From a candidate division NC10 bacterium CSP1-5 (GTDB lineage Bacteria > Methylomirabilota > Methylomirabilia > Methylomirabilales > CSP1-5), in contig LDXR01000009.1 in assembly GCA_001443495.1 (NCBI GenBank), forward strand, positions 58,022 to 122,021: a DNA stretch of 64,000 nt, read 5' to 3'. Below, in pieces: positions 1-8,430 of the stretch. Positions within the stretch are counted from its first letter, which is position 1, and every line of letters begins with the position of its first letter. The notes under the pieces are model-generated. The model did no database searches and was not told the origin of the DNA. It worked only from the letters and a program-made list of their open reading frames with translations. Position numbers and translations under genes: made by a program.

Positions 1-347
1 AGCGGGAGCTGGGGGCTCGGGGAGGGGTAGTGATGGATGGCCGCGACATCGGAACGGTGGTCTTCCCCGATGCCGCCATGAAATTCTACCTCACCGCCGC
101 CCTGGACGAGCGAGGTCGCCGCCGCTTTCGGGAATCCCCCCAGGAGCTTGGGACCATCGAGACGACCCTGGAGGAGGTGGCCAAACGAGATCGGCGGGAC
201 ACGGAGCGGGTGGCCTCACCGCTCAAGCCGGCACCCAACGCCATCCTCATCGATACCACGCTGCTCGACCCGGAAGAGGTGGTGAGGCGGATGGAGGCCG
301 AGATCCATCGGAAATTCAAGAACTCACACGATATTTCGCTTGCGTGA
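1..347 (+). CDS. cmk: Cytidylate kinase, C-terminal part (5' end outside window)
   Basis: Phosphorylates CMP/dCMP to the diphosphate with ATP in the cytoplasm. The reading frame is open from the first bases of the window, so the gene is cut by the window edge. What is visible is the C-terminal half: the family motif DGRDIGTVVFPDA, the arginine-rich LID stretch around ERGRRRF and RDRRDTER, and the closing segment APNAILIDTT. A GTG at 30 inside this frame is only an internal codon; the preceding residues (GARGGV) continue the family alignment. The next gene, plsC, starts about 55 bases downstream, and the order cmk-plsC-rpsA is a familiar bacterial one. Confidence 0.9.
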   Translation, partial: RELGARGGVVMDGRDIGTVVFPDAAMKFYLTAALDERGRRRFRESPQELGTIETTLEEVAKRDRRDTERVASPLKPAPNAILIDTTLLDPEEVVRRMEAEIHRKFKNSHDISLA

Positions 348-403
348 TCGGTACAAGATGGTTAAAATAAAGGGCTTTAAACCGTGTAAGGAGGTCTGTG
401 CGC

Positions 404-1030
404 GTGTGGTACCGGGCACTGCAAATTTTCCTCCCCCGGATCATGCCGCTCTTCCATTTCCGCGTGGTAGGGAAGGAGGAGGTCCCCATTACGGAAGGCG
501 TGATTCTGGCTGCCAATCACGTGAGCTACGTCGACCCTCTGTTCATTGGCGTGGCCTTCGTGGAGAGACAGCTCCACTTCCTCGCCAAGGAAGAACTCTT
601 CCGGTCCCCTTTGTTTGGGTCGCTCATCCGAGGCCTTCACGCCTTTCCCGTGCGCAGAGGCCAAGGGGACCGCGGGGCGATCAGGCAGTGTTTACGCCTC
701 CTCGCGGAGGGAGAGATGCTCCTCATGTTTCCCGAAGGGACCCGTGGGGATGGGATGGCTCTGCTGGAGGCGGAGGGGGGGATTGGATTTCTGGCGGCAC
801 GCTCCGGCTGTCCGGTGGTCCCCGTATACGTGCAGGGCACCGACCACGTCCTGCCGCGCGGGAAACGGATCCCCAGGTTGCGTCCCGTAACGGTCTACTT
901 CGGTCGGCCGCTCAGGCTGGCGGCGGAGACCAACCGCAAGGAGTCCCGGTGGAGCTACCGTCAGCTGAGTGAACAGGTGATGAAAGAGATTGGCGCATTG
1001 AGGGTGCGGGCCCATTCTTCGGCATCGTAA
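404..1030 (+). CDS. plsC: 1-acyl-sn-glycerol-3-phosphate acyltransferase (PlsC family)
   Basis: Transfers an acyl group to lysophosphatidic acid to make phosphatidic acid at the inner face of the cytoplasmic membrane. Both family blocks are present: the catalytic HX4D motif as NHVSYVD (about residue 39) and FPEGTR (about residue 109). The length of about 208 residues is normal for a short bacterial PlsC. Start choice: AAGGAGG lies at 388-394, which is only 3 bases from a GTG at 398 but 9 bases from a GTG at 404, so 404 is preferred; 398 remains possible. The substrate could be another lysolipid, since the family is broad. Confidence 0.88.
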   Translation: MWYRALQIFLPRIMPLFHFRVVGKEEVPITEGVILAANHVSYVDPLFIGVAFVERQLHFLAKEELFRSPLFGSLIRGLHAFPVRRGQGDRGAIRQCLRLLAEGEMLLMFPEGTRGDGMALLEAEGGIGFLAARSGCPVVPVYVQGTDHVLPRGKRIPRLRPVTVYFGRPLRLAAETNRKESRWSYRQLSEQVMKEIGALRVRAHSSAS

Positions 1031-1073
1031 GACTTTATCTCCATAAGATCTTCGCCAGGAGGAACAACCGGGG

Positions 1074-2750
1074 ATGAATATGAGGGAGAGACAACCCGAC
1101 GCTCGAGAGGGACGAGGAGATCGGACCGCGGCCAAAGACACGGAGGGGCGAAAACCGACCGTCACCATGCAGGAGATCTACGACCAGACCTTCAAAGACA
1201 TCCTCGAAGGAGAGATCGTGAGGGGGAAGGTCATCGAGATCGGGGCCGATTCGGTCATGATTGACATCGGCTACAAGTCCGAGGGCAGCGTCCCCGCCAA
1301 GGAGTTCCTGAACCCCCAGGGCCAACTGACGGTCCACGTCGGGGATGTTGTGGACGTGTACCTCGAATCCAAGGAGGACAGCGAGGGGCTCGTCGTCCTG
1401 AGCCGAGAAAAGGCAGAGAAGATCAAGGTGTGGGATGAGATCAGCAAGGTCCATGAAAAAGGTGGGGTCGTACAGGGGACCATTGTCGGGAAGACGAAAG
1501 GGGGACTCATCGTGGACATCGGGGTCCGGGCATTCCTCCCCGGCTCCCAGGTCGACCTGCGGCCCGTCCGGGACCTCGACCGCGTGATCGGCAAGACGTT
1601 CCCGATGAAGATCATCAAGCTGAACCAGCGACGGGGCAACATCGTGCTCTCCCGGAGAGAACTGCTGGAAGAGGAGCGCAAGGGGCTCAAGGAGAAGACC
1701 CTCGCCACGCTGGTAGAAGGGAAGGTCCTCAGGGGGAAGGTCAAGAACATCACCGAATACGGAGCCTTCATCGATCTCGGCGGGCTCGACGGTCTCTTAC
1801 ACATCACCGACATGTCGTGGGGACGGATCGGACATCCCTCGGAGCTTTTTGCGGTGGGGGGCGAGGTCGAGGTGGTGGTCCTCAAGTTCGACCGCCAGAC
1901 GGAACGGGTCTCGCTCGGGTATAAACAGCGTCTCCCGGACCCCTGGGAAAGCGTCACCCAGAAGTTTCCGCCGGCGACGAAGGTCAAGGGAAAGGTGGTC
2001 TCGATCACCGATTACGGGGCATTCGTCGAGCTCGAACCGGGGACAGAAGGCCTCGTCCACATCTCGGAGATGTCCTGGACCCAGCGGGTCAAGCACCCGT
2101 CGAAAGTGGTGACCGTGGGCGATGTGGTCGAGGTTGTCGTCCTCGATATCGATCAGTCGGCTCGGCGCATCTCGCTCGGGATGAAGCAGGCGGAACCCAA
2201 TCCGTGGGACGCCTTGGAACAACGGTATCCCGTAGGAACCCGCGTGGAGGGAAAGGTCCGAAACCTCGTTGACTTCGGCGCCTTCGTCGAACTGGAAGAT
2301 GGGATCGACGGGCTCATCCACGTCTCGGACATATCATGGACCAAGCGGGTCAAGCATCCTTCGGATATCCTGAAAAAAGGGGACCGCGTCGAGGCCATCG
2401 TGCTCCATGTAGACAAGGCAGCTCGTCGCATCTCTCTGGGGCTCAAGCAGACCCATCCCGATCCCTGGAAGACCATTGTCCCGGAGCGATACCGGGTCGG
2501 CATGGATGTCACGGGAAAGGTGGTTCGGATTACCGATTTCGGGGCCTTCGTTGAGCTTCCCGACGGTATCGAGGGGCTGCTCCACGTCTCCGAGCTGTCC
2601 GAGGGACGCGTGAACCGACCGGAGGACGTGATCAAGGTCGGCGAGGAATTGACATTGAAGATCATCAAGCTGGACACGGATGATCGCAAACTGGGACTGA
2701 GTCTCCGGGCTTACCAGGAGGCCGCTCGGGAACAGGGGGGAGGGGAGTAG
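1074..2750 (+). CDS. rpsA: 30S ribosomal protein S1
   Basis: Binds mRNA on the small ribosomal subunit and helps initiation. The 558 residues hold six S1 (OB-fold) repeats, starting near residues 45, 130, 215, 300, 387 and 474. Repeats 3 to 6 carry the classical pattern GKVxxIxxxGAFVxL...GLxHxSxxSW. Repeats 1 and 2 are divergent, as in the E. coli protein, where they anchor S1 to the ribosome. An AGGAGG at 1057-1062 precedes the ATG. The gene sits between plsC and sppA with only 3 bases to sppA, so it is probably cotranscribed. Confidence 0.96.
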   Translation: MNMRERQPDAREGRGDRTAAKDTEGRKPTVTMQEIYDQTFKDILEGEIVRGKVIEIGADSVMIDIGYKSEGSVPAKEFLNPQGQLTVHVGDVVDVYLESKEDSEGLVVLSREKAEKIKVWDEISKVHEKGGVVQGTIVGKTKGGLIVDIGVRAFLPGSQVDLRPVRDLDRVIGKTFPMKIIKLNQRRGNIVLSRRELLEEERKGLKEKTLATLVEGKVLRGKVKNITEYGAFIDLGGLDGLLHITDMSWGRIGHPSELFAVGGEVEVVVLKFDRQTERVSLGYKQRLPDPWESVTQKFPPATKVKGKVVSITDYGAFVELEPGTEGLVHISEMSWTQRVKHPSKVVTVGDVVEVVVLDIDQSARRISLGMKQAEPNPWDALEQRYPVGTRVEGKVRNLVDFGAFVELEDGIDGLIHVSDISWTKRVKHPSDILKKGDRVEAIVLHVDKAARRISLGLKQTHPDPWKTIVPERYRVGMDVTGKVVRITDFGAFVELPDGIEGLLHVSELSEGRVNRPEDVIKVGEELTLKIIKLDTDDRKLGLSLRAYQEAAREQGGGE

Positions 2751-2753
2751 CCC

Positions 2754-3656
2754 ATGCGTGCGGAGTGGAAGCGTCCCTTCATCCGCGCCATGATCGTTAC
2801 GGGTGGGATCGGACTCGCCTTCTTCCTCTTGATCTTCGGGGCAGCGTTCTTGCTGGGGAACTGGGAACAGTTCGGGGGCCCCAAGGTCGCTCTGCTGGAA
2901 GTCGATGGCATCATCTCCGAACCGGAGGGGATCGTCGAGCAGATTCGGCACCATTTGGAGAATCGGACGGTTCAGGCCTTCGTCATCCGCATCAATAGCC
3001 CGGGAGGAGGTGTCGCGGCTTCACAGGAGATCTATCAGGAGATCAAGAAGATCCGCCAGGTCCACTCCAAGCCGGTGGTCGCCTCTCTCTCGACTGTCGG
3101 GGCATCGGGAGGCTACTATATCGCTGCGGCGGCGGACAAGATCGTGGCCAATCCCGGAAGCATTACGGGGAGCATCGGGGTCATCATCCAGATCCCCAAC
3201 ATCTCGGACCTGCTGCAGAAGGTGGGGATTCGATCGGTCGTGATCAAGAGCGGGCCGTATAAGGATATGGCATCGGCGACGCGAGACCTGTCTCGCGAAG
3301 AGCAACAGTTGCTCCAGCGTCTGATCGACGACATCCACGATCAGTTCATCGAGGCGGTGGTCGAAGGGCGCCACCTCTCGCGGCAGCAGGTCGAGAAGGT
3401 CGCCGACGGTCGGATCCTGACCGGCCGCCAGGCCCTGGAGATGGGTCTGGTGGATCAGCTCGGGAACCTCGAGGACGCCATCGACACCGCAGCACGAATG
3501 GGCGGCATCCCGGGCAAGCCACGGATCGTGCAGGTGAAGCCGCGTGAATTCTCCCTCCTCCGGCTATTGTTTGGAAGCACTGCCACGGGGTGGCCGCAGA
3601 AGCTTCTGGGGGGTGAGGGAGGACAGTATTCGGTTGATTACCTGTGGCAGTGGTGA
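2754..3656 (+). CDS. sppA: Signal peptide peptidase SppA (short, single-domain type)
   Basis: Membrane-bound serine protease that digests cleaved signal peptides. One transmembrane helix spans about residues 12-34 and the rest is the ClpP-like S49 domain. The proposed Ser-Lys dyad is visible: Ser118 in VGASGGYY and Lys170 in SGPYKDM, in the same arrangement as Bacillus SppA. At 300 residues it is the single-domain form, about half the length of E. coli protease IV. The start is 3 bases after the rpsA stop; the end of rpsA (GGGGGGAGGGGAG) provides the ribosome binding site. Confidence 0.92.
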   Translation: MRAEWKRPFIRAMIVTGGIGLAFFLLIFGAAFLLGNWEQFGGPKVALLEVDGIISEPEGIVEQIRHHLENRTVQAFVIRINSPGGGVAASQEIYQEIKKIRQVHSKPVVASLSTVGASGGYYIAAAADKIVANPGSITGSIGVIIQIPNISDLLQKVGIRSVVIKSGPYKDMASATRDLSREEQQLLQRLIDDIHDQFIEAVVEGRHLSRQQVEKVADGRILTGRQALEMGLVDQLGNLEDAIDTAARMGGIPGKPRIVQVKPREFSLLRLLFGSTATGWPQKLLGGEGGQYSVDYLWQW

Positions 3657-3682
3657 AACCCGGTGGAGAGCGGAGGGGAGCG

Positions 3683-3964
3683 ATGACCAAAGCAGACCTG
3701 GTGGAGAAAATCGCTGCGACGGTCAATTTGACGAAAAAGGAGACCGAGGTTGTCATTGATACCATCTTCGAAGGCATCGCTAAGGCGCTGGCATCGAACC
3801 AGGACGGCAAGGTTGAGCTTCGGGGCTTCGGGAGCTTTCGGGTTCGCCGCCGCGGGGGCCGCCAGGGTCGGAATCCCCAGAGTGGTGCGACAGTCAATGT
3901 CCCCCCCAAGAAGGTTCCCTACTTCAAGCCCGGAAAGGAGCTGAAGGCCCTCATCGACAGGTAA
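3683..3964 (+). CDS. ihfB: HU/IHF-family DNA-binding protein (IHF-beta-like)
   Basis: Small DNA-bending nucleoid protein that works as a dimer. The protein of about 93 residues starts MTKADLVEKIA and has the family beta-arm signature GFGSFRVRRRGGRQGRNPQ followed by the PYFKPGKEL tail. The frame is open 13 codons further upstream, but the ATG at 3683 has GGAGGGG at 3672-3678 and matches the family N-terminus, so it is chosen. Position after rpsA and sppA favours the beta subunit of IHF (rpsA-ihfB is a common pair), but HU cannot be excluded. A second family member lies at 12645-12923. Confidence 0.9.
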   Translation: MTKADLVEKIAATVNLTKKETEVVIDTIFEGIAKALASNQDGKVELRGFGSFRVRRRGGRQGRNPQSGATVNVPPKKVPYFKPGKELKALIDR

Positions 3965-4021
3965 TCCCTCTTCACGTAGGAAGGCCCTTCCGTTCAGACC
4001 TGTCTGGCAGGCCGTCAGTTC

Positions 4022-5821
4022 ATGGGCAACGTGAGGCGCCCCGGGAAAAAGGATGCTCAACTGCCTCGCTTTATCGAGGGAAGGGCTGAAGAGGTCCAGG
4101 AACTCTTCGGAGCCCCGGTGCCTATACTGCCGGAAGGCCCCGAGGCTACCGAAGACCAACCCGCTTTTCTCGTCCAGCTGCACCCCGGTCTTCAACCCGC
4201 CTTCCTGAACTTCCTGGGAACGATCTCCCGTTCCCTGGCCGAGAGCGTCGGAGAGCCCCGGGAGTCTCAACAGACCGAGTGGGCCTATTTCCAACTCCTG
4301 CTCCAGATCACCAAAAATATCATCGAGAACGAGCGGCGCTCTGGGCTCCTGAACCTCTTCTGGCTGGCCCATTCCAAGGAGGTCGCGGGCACTGTCCACG
4401 AGTACTTCAACCGTGAAGGGGTTCCGGCGTATCTCAAGTACCAGATGCACCCGCTGGTACGCGGTTTCTACCGTCTCCTTCATCGATCAACCTTGCACCA
4501 TTTCTCCAGCAGCGCCGCTCAAACCCTGGAGTATAACCTCGGGAACCCGTTCAACCATCGCCTGATGGAGAGCCTTTTCGACGATCAACTTCCCCTCACC
4601 GAGCTAGACATGCCCCGCGTGAATCTCGAGGGGGTGCTGATCCCCCAAAACCGGCGGTTCCGTCTCAGCGGGGAGGAGTTCAGAGAGCTGGCGAATGTCC
4701 TGCGTGACCGGATTCGCCAGGGGGTCATCAGGCAAGAGTACCCGCTGCTTGATCTGGTGAAGGCCCATCTGCCGACCCTGGACGCGTCCATATATGATCA
4801 GGAGGCAGCCCGAGTCAAGATGATGTTTCACCCGACCATCGTGACGTATCTCCTCACGGACTACGACGAGACCCACGGGCGGCTCACCAGTTCATCCGTC
4901 CTCAAGGCGGCTCGGGACCGCCGCGGCGGATGGCAACATCTCTTCCGGGATTACCTCGACCTTGTCCAGGCGGTGCGACGCTCTGAAGTTATCCACTGGC
5001 AACGGAGCAACATTGCCCTGATTCCTGCAGGGTTCGTCGAAATCGACCTCAAGAAATACTTCGCCGAGGGGCGGCTCTTCCAGTTTTCCGAAGCCACCGA
5101 GATCGTCCAGAGTGCGCGCAAGGTGACGATTCTCTTTGCGGACCTCCGGGGTTTTACGGCGGCCTCGGAGGGTGGAATCTCTGAAGTTGAGCTCTCGCGT
5201 TCCCTGTACCCTGTGTTCGACCCCGTGGCCGGCATCGTCAGACGGTTCCAGGGGCAAATCGACAAATTCACTGGTGACGGAGTGATGATCACTTTTGGCA
5301 CCGCCCAGGCCACCCCTGAAGACGAAATGAACGCCCTCCGCACCGCGATTGCGATCCAAGGGGTGGTCAAGGAGCTCCAGGCGCAGGGCAGGATGTCTTA
5401 CCGCATGGGAATCAGTCTTCATACGGGTCGGGCCCAAATCAGCCGCTTCATCCGCGACGAAAAGTCGGTCGATACCACGGTGATCGGCCGCCATGTCAAT
5501 ATCGCCAGCCGTGTCACAGGCTCTGGGAGCCGCCCCTGGGAGTTGGAAGACGAGACGAGACCCCAGCTGGGAAATGTGGATCAAGACGTCTGGATCGATC
5601 AGGAAGGGATCCTGTACAACTGGGGAATTGCAGCGACCCAAGAGCATGTGGAGGTGCTTCGACGCAGTGTCCCCTGGCAGGTGGAGGAAGGGAAGCGGGG
5701 CACCCGATATACGTATTTCGACCCGAAACTCCAAAAAAAGATCTTGATCGAGTATGTGGGGGATGCTAAGTTGAAGGGTGTCGGGCGGGCGCAGCCTATC
5801 TACCGGGTGATCACCGCTTGA
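4022..5821 (+). CDS. Class III adenylate/guanylate cyclase with unrecognised N-terminal region
   Basis: Predicted to make a cyclic nucleotide. The C-terminal domain (about residues 365-560) has the class III catalytic pattern: first metal Asp in FADLRGFT (about residue 374), second metal Asp in FTGDGVMITFG (about 419), and the transition-state Asn and Arg in GRHVNIASRV. The DKFTGDG lysine position favours ATP, but this is not proof. The first 360 residues carry no transmembrane segment, signal peptide, HAMP, PAS or GAF pattern that I can recognise, so the protein looks soluble and its input signal is unknown. No strong ribosome binding site precedes the ATG at 4022. It follows ihfB by 57 bases. 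Confidence 0.82.
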   Translation: MGNVRRPGKKDAQLPRFIEGRAEEVQELFGAPVPILPEGPEATEDQPAFLVQLHPGLQPAFLNFLGTISRSLAESVGEPRESQQTEWAYFQLLLQITKNIIENERRSGLLNLFWLAHSKEVAGTVHEYFNREGVPAYLKYQMHPLVRGFYRLLHRSTLHHFSSSAAQTLEYNLGNPFNHRLMESLFDDQLPLTELDMPRVNLEGVLIPQNRRFRLSGEEFRELANVLRDRIRQGVIRQEYPLLDLVKAHLPTLDASIYDQEAARVKMMFHPTIVTYLLTDYDETHGRLTSSSVLKAARDRRGGWQHLFRDYLDLVQAVRRSEVIHWQRSNIALIPAGFVEIDLKKYFAEGRLFQFSEATEIVQSARKVTILFADLRGFTAASEGGISEVELSRSLYPVFDPVAGIVRRFQGQIDKFTGDGVMITFGTAQATPEDEMNALRTAIAIQGVVKELQAQGRMSYRMGISLHTGRAQISRFIRDEKSVDTTVIGRHVNIASRVTGSGSRPWELEDETRPQLGNVDQDVWIDQEGILYNWGIAATQEHVEVLRRSVPWQVEEGKRGTRYTYFDPKLQKKILIEYVGDAKLKGVGRAQPIYRVITA

Positions 5822-5845
5822 CGATCCGGGAAGGCCGATGGTACG

Positions 5846-6331
5846 ATGAGAATTACCTTATGGGCGCCCTGGAGGATGCAGTACATCGTGGGACCGAGGT
5901 CCGACGGATGTATCCTCTGTGAGAAGGCGCACGACACGGAAGACACCAAGAATCTGATTCTGGCCAGGGGCTCCTGTACATACGTCCTCATGAACATCTA
6001 CCCGTACAACTGTGGTCACCTGATGATCGCTCCCTACCGCCACCTCGAGTCCCTGGAGAAGCTTTCGGTCGAGGAAAAGGGGGAGATGGTTGCTTGGGCA
6101 TCGAAGAGCGAGCGCATCCTCCGAGATGCCTTCCACGCCGAGGGATTCAACATCGGGATGAACCTGGGAAAAGTGGCGGGGGCGGGGATCGATGACCACC
6201 TGCACATGCATGTGGTTCCCCGCTGGAGTGGGGACACGAACTTCATGCCGGTCTTGGGCGAAACCAAGGTGATTCCGGAGTACCTGGAGGAGACGTACGC
6301 CAAGCTCCTGCCCTACTATGCGGATACCTGA
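5846..6331 (+). CDS. HIT-domain nucleotide hydrolase/phosphorylase
   Basis: Histidine-triad protein of the branch related to diadenosine tetraphosphate (Ap4A) phosphorylases. The triad is intact as DHLHMHVVPRW, with His118, His120 and His122. The N-terminus opens with WAPWRMQYI and a CxxC pair (Cys22, Cys25), typical for the bacterial and actinobacterial Ap4A-phosphorylase-like HIT group, where the pair may bind metal. The length of 161 residues fits. It is followed 18 bases later by the DUF151 gene, and the pair probably shares a transcript with the cyclase upstream. The exact nucleotide substrate is not determined by sequence. Confidence 0.88.
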   Translation: MRITLWAPWRMQYIVGPRSDGCILCEKAHDTEDTKNLILARGSCTYVLMNIYPYNCGHLMIAPYRHLESLEKLSVEEKGEMVAWASKSERILRDAFHAEGFNIGMNLGKVAGAGIDDHLHMHVVPRWSGDTNFMPVLGETKVIPEYLEETYAKLLPYYADT

Positions 6332-6349
6332 GGGAAGGGGAGAAGAGCA

Positions 6350-6835
6350 ATGCTGATCCGGATGTCCGTCCGGGGGATCGCCCTTGATCCGATCACCAAT
6401 ATGCCCATCATCATTCTCAAGGACGTGGAGGAGAAGCGGGCGCTCCCGATCTGGGTGGGAATCTTTGAGGCAAACGCTATTGCCCTCGAGCTCGAGAAGA
6501 TCGCGACGCCTCGGCCCATGACCCATGACCTGATCAAGAACATTCTCGACGGGCTGGGGGCCACCGTACAGCAGATCGTGGTCAATGACCTCAAGGACAA
6601 CACCTTCTTCGCCGTCATCGAGGTCAACTATAACGGGAATATGGTGAGTATCGACGCGCGACCCTCGGACGCGATCGCGTTAGCGCTGCGAGTGAACGCG
6701 CCGATTTTCGTCACGGAGAAGGTGGTGAGCAAGGCGAAGAGCATGGACATCGCCGAGGAAAAGGAAGAGACGGATCGCTGGAAAGAGTGGTTGGAGAATC
6801 TCAAGCCCGAGGATTTCGGCAAGTACAAGATGTAG
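6350..6835 (+). CDS. Bifunctional nuclease family (DUF151) protein
   Basis: Member of the DUF151/BFN family, named after a plant protein with RNase and DNase activity; the role of bacterial members is unsettled. The diagnostic core is present: [18 protein letters not shown] (about residues 32-49), the RPMTHDL block and [18 protein letters not shown] (about residues 102-119). An acidic tail of [12 protein letters not shown] follows, which is also common in the family. At 161 residues the length is normal. A ribosome binding site GGGAAGGGGAG lies just upstream. The transcription unit ends with the hairpin at 6863-6890. Confidence 0.88.
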   Translation: MLIRMSVRGIALDPITNMPIIILKDVEEKRALPIWVGIFEANAIALELEKIATPRPMTHDLIKNILDGLGATVQQIVVNDLKDNTFFAVIEVNYNGNMVSIDARPSDAIALALRVNAPIFVTEKVVSKAKSMDIAEEKEETDRWKEWLENLKPEDFGKYKM

Positions 6836-6862
6836 TCCGCTCCCAAACTATATTGCTGTCAC

Positions 6863-6890
6863 GGCCGCCCAGCGCGCGGCCTTTATTTTT
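6863..6890 (+). terminator. Rho-independent terminator after the DUF151 gene
   Basis: The stem GGCCGC (6863-6868) pairs with GCGGCC (6876-6881) across a 7-base loop and is followed directly by TTTATTTTT (6882-6890). It lies 28 bases past the stop codon of the preceding + strand gene and closes the ihfB-cyclase-HIT-DUF151 unit. Confidence 0.87.
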
Positions 6891-6960
6891 CCCAGGGAAG
6901 CGATGGGGTTTCTAGGGGAGGGTGGGTTGTGGTTATTCGAAGTGTTAGGTCAGGGCAGTG

Positions 6961-6997
6961 TTATGTAAATTGCGTGAGGAGTTTACATAATACTCCT
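6961..6997. repeat. Overlapping inverted repeats (two alternative hairpins)
   Basis: TTATGTAAA (6961-6969) is the exact reverse complement of TTTACATAA (6982-6990). A second inverted repeat, AGGAGT (6977-6982) with ACTCCT (6992-6997), overlaps the right arm of the first, so only one hairpin can form at a time. The site lies just past the stop of the - strand TPR gene and past the + strand terminator. Its function is unknown; it could be a protein site or an RNA end structure. Confidence 0.6.
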
Positions 6998-7015
6998 TAT
7001 CCGACGTAACATATC

Positions 7016-7711
7016 CTACCGTTCACCTACCGCCATCAACTCCTCCGCCCGACGGGCCCAGGAAGTCCCTGCGTATTCCTCGGCGATACGCCGATACACT
7101 TCCACCGCCTCGGCCCGGCGATCAAGGTGGCTCAGCGACCGGGCAAGCCCGAGGAGTGCTTCGATGCTGAGACTGGAATCCTTGTAGCGTTCCCCGAGGG
7201 TACGAAAGATGGCCGCGGCGTCCTCATAGCGTTGCTGGGCTTCCAACGTGTAGCCTTTCCCGATGCCGGCCAAGAGCACCCACGATCCTGCAGGATACTG
7301 CTCGAGATACCCCTGATACGCGCGGAGCGCCTTTTCGTAGTCCGCTCTTTGATAAGAGATGTTTCCCATGAGGAGCAACGCCTGCTCCGCTGCCTTCGAG
7401 GAAGGATACTCCTTCCGGATCTGGGGGAGTAGCACCTGCGCTTCTTCCAGCACCCCGCTGTTTCCCTCTGAAGGTTCCCCCCCCTCCGTTACCTTGAGCA
7501 ACGCCTCGAAACCGGTAAGCGCCCTCGTCATAAGGGCTTGCGCAGCTTCTTCCTGTCTCGTCCTCCAGGTGTGATACCCCCACCATCCCAGGGCTGCCGC
7601 CAAGACTGCGAACGCCCCAAGTCCAAGCGGCAGGCGTCGCTCATACAGCCAGAGCGCTACATCCCGGGGTGTCACCCCGCTCGATGGCCTCGCACCCCAT
7701 TTGGGTGGCAT
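7016..7711 (-). CDS. Membrane-anchored tetratricopeptide-repeat protein
   Basis: Protein of 231 residues with one N-terminal transmembrane helix (about residues 31-50, LGLGAFAVLAAALGWWGY) and several TPR units in the remainder, for example AEQALLLMGNISYQRADYEK and the later IEALLGLARSLSHLDRRAEA. The layout of short cytoplasmic N-terminus, single helix and periplasmic TPRs resembles YfgM-type accessory proteins and tol-pal-associated TPR proteins, but no specific role can be assigned. The frame is open to 7870, but that extension is Arg/Cys-rich and unlike a protein N-terminus. The ATG at 7711 has GGATGAGGG upstream and directly precedes the natural start MPPKWG. Confidence 0.7.
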   Translation of the reverse strand: MPPKWGARPSSGVTPRDVALWLYERRLPLGLGAFAVLAAALGWWGYHTWRTRQEEAAQALMTRALTGFEALLKVTEGGEPSEGNSGVLEEAQVLLPQIRKEYPSSKAAEQALLLMGNISYQRADYEKALRAYQGYLEQYPAGSWVLLAGIGKGYTLEAQQRYEDAAAIFRTLGERYKDSSLSIEALLGLARSLSHLDRRAEAVEVYRRIAEEYAGTSWARRAEELMAVGER

Positions 7712-8117
7712 ACAACCCTCATCCTTACGTCGATGTGAGGCCTGGCAGGCCCCCCCCCGAATCCGCCGCACGGATGACCTGCCCTGACGCTCCGGATCGA
7801 CTTTTCTCTTGTAGCACCTCAGGGTACTTGCGGGCAACTCCAAAGTCGCCTCGCATCGACGCCAGGACATTCTTTCCCATTCGTGGGTGTCATTTCAGGG
7901 GGATTTGTATAGCTGAACTGTAACTTTATATAGTATAGTGTTAATAGCTGTTATTATTGACATAAATAAACATGCAATAACGAGGGTTGACGAGACCTGT
8001 GTTCGATGGCAAGACCAGGCTTGCTGGCTTCGTTGGCCTGCTCCTGGGTTGGAACGGGCCTGGCCGGCTGGGTGACCATTTCGGAGGCAGGGAGGCTGGA
8101 GGGGATTGGCAAATAGC
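7712..8117. other. Gene-free stretch with an AT-rich island
   Basis: About 400 bases between the TPR gene and tRNA-Arg. No reading frame here has a recognisable product. The segment 7916-7985 is sharply AT-rich in an otherwise GC-rich region. It contains TTGACA at 7957-7962 (+) and TATACT on the - strand (7937 to 7932), but neither has a well-spaced partner hexamer. It may hold the promoter of the TPR gene. Confidence 0.4.
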
Positions 8118-8194
8118 TGGTGGGCCTGGCAGGACTCGAACCTGCGGCACGAGGTTTAGGAAACCTCTGCTCTATCCGCCTGAGCTACAGGCCC
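8118..8194 (-). tRNA. tRNA-Arg (anticodon CCU)
   Basis: Read on the - strand, the gene starts GGGCCTGTAGCTCAG and ends with CAGGCCC, the discriminator A and an encoded CCA (8118-8120). The 7-bp acceptor stem is perfect. The anticodon stem GAGGT/ACCTC encloses the loop TTCCTAA, so the anticodon is CCU (arginine, AGG codons). The T arm carries GGTTCGAGTCC. It is a single gene with no attachment-site duplication nearby. Confidence 0.97.
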
Positions 8195-8430
8195 GTTACG
8201 GCTGGAGCGAACAGTCTGTACTGCTCCCCCATTCTAGGCAATTGCAGGCCCGTCGGCAAGACAGAGTTCGGCGGTGGTTTGAAATCCCGCTTCCTTGGGA
8301 CTTGGACACGGGACCGCGAGTACCATGGTCCGTCAAGGCCTGTTCGCGCGAGAGAAGGCACACGTATAGGGTTGGGGTACCTCGGGACCCCATGGCCATG
8401 GAGGATGGGTGCCTCGCCAAGGGAGAAGGC

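Noticed and set aside
6961..6990. TTATGTAAA...TTTACATAA as a dif/Xer recombination site
   Set aside because: dif has ATAA and TTAT facing a 6-base centre; here the halves face outward and are 12 bases apart.
8118..8194. tRNA-Arg as an integration site (att) for a mobile element
   Set aside because: No second copy of the tRNA 3' end, no integrase and no phage gene nearby.
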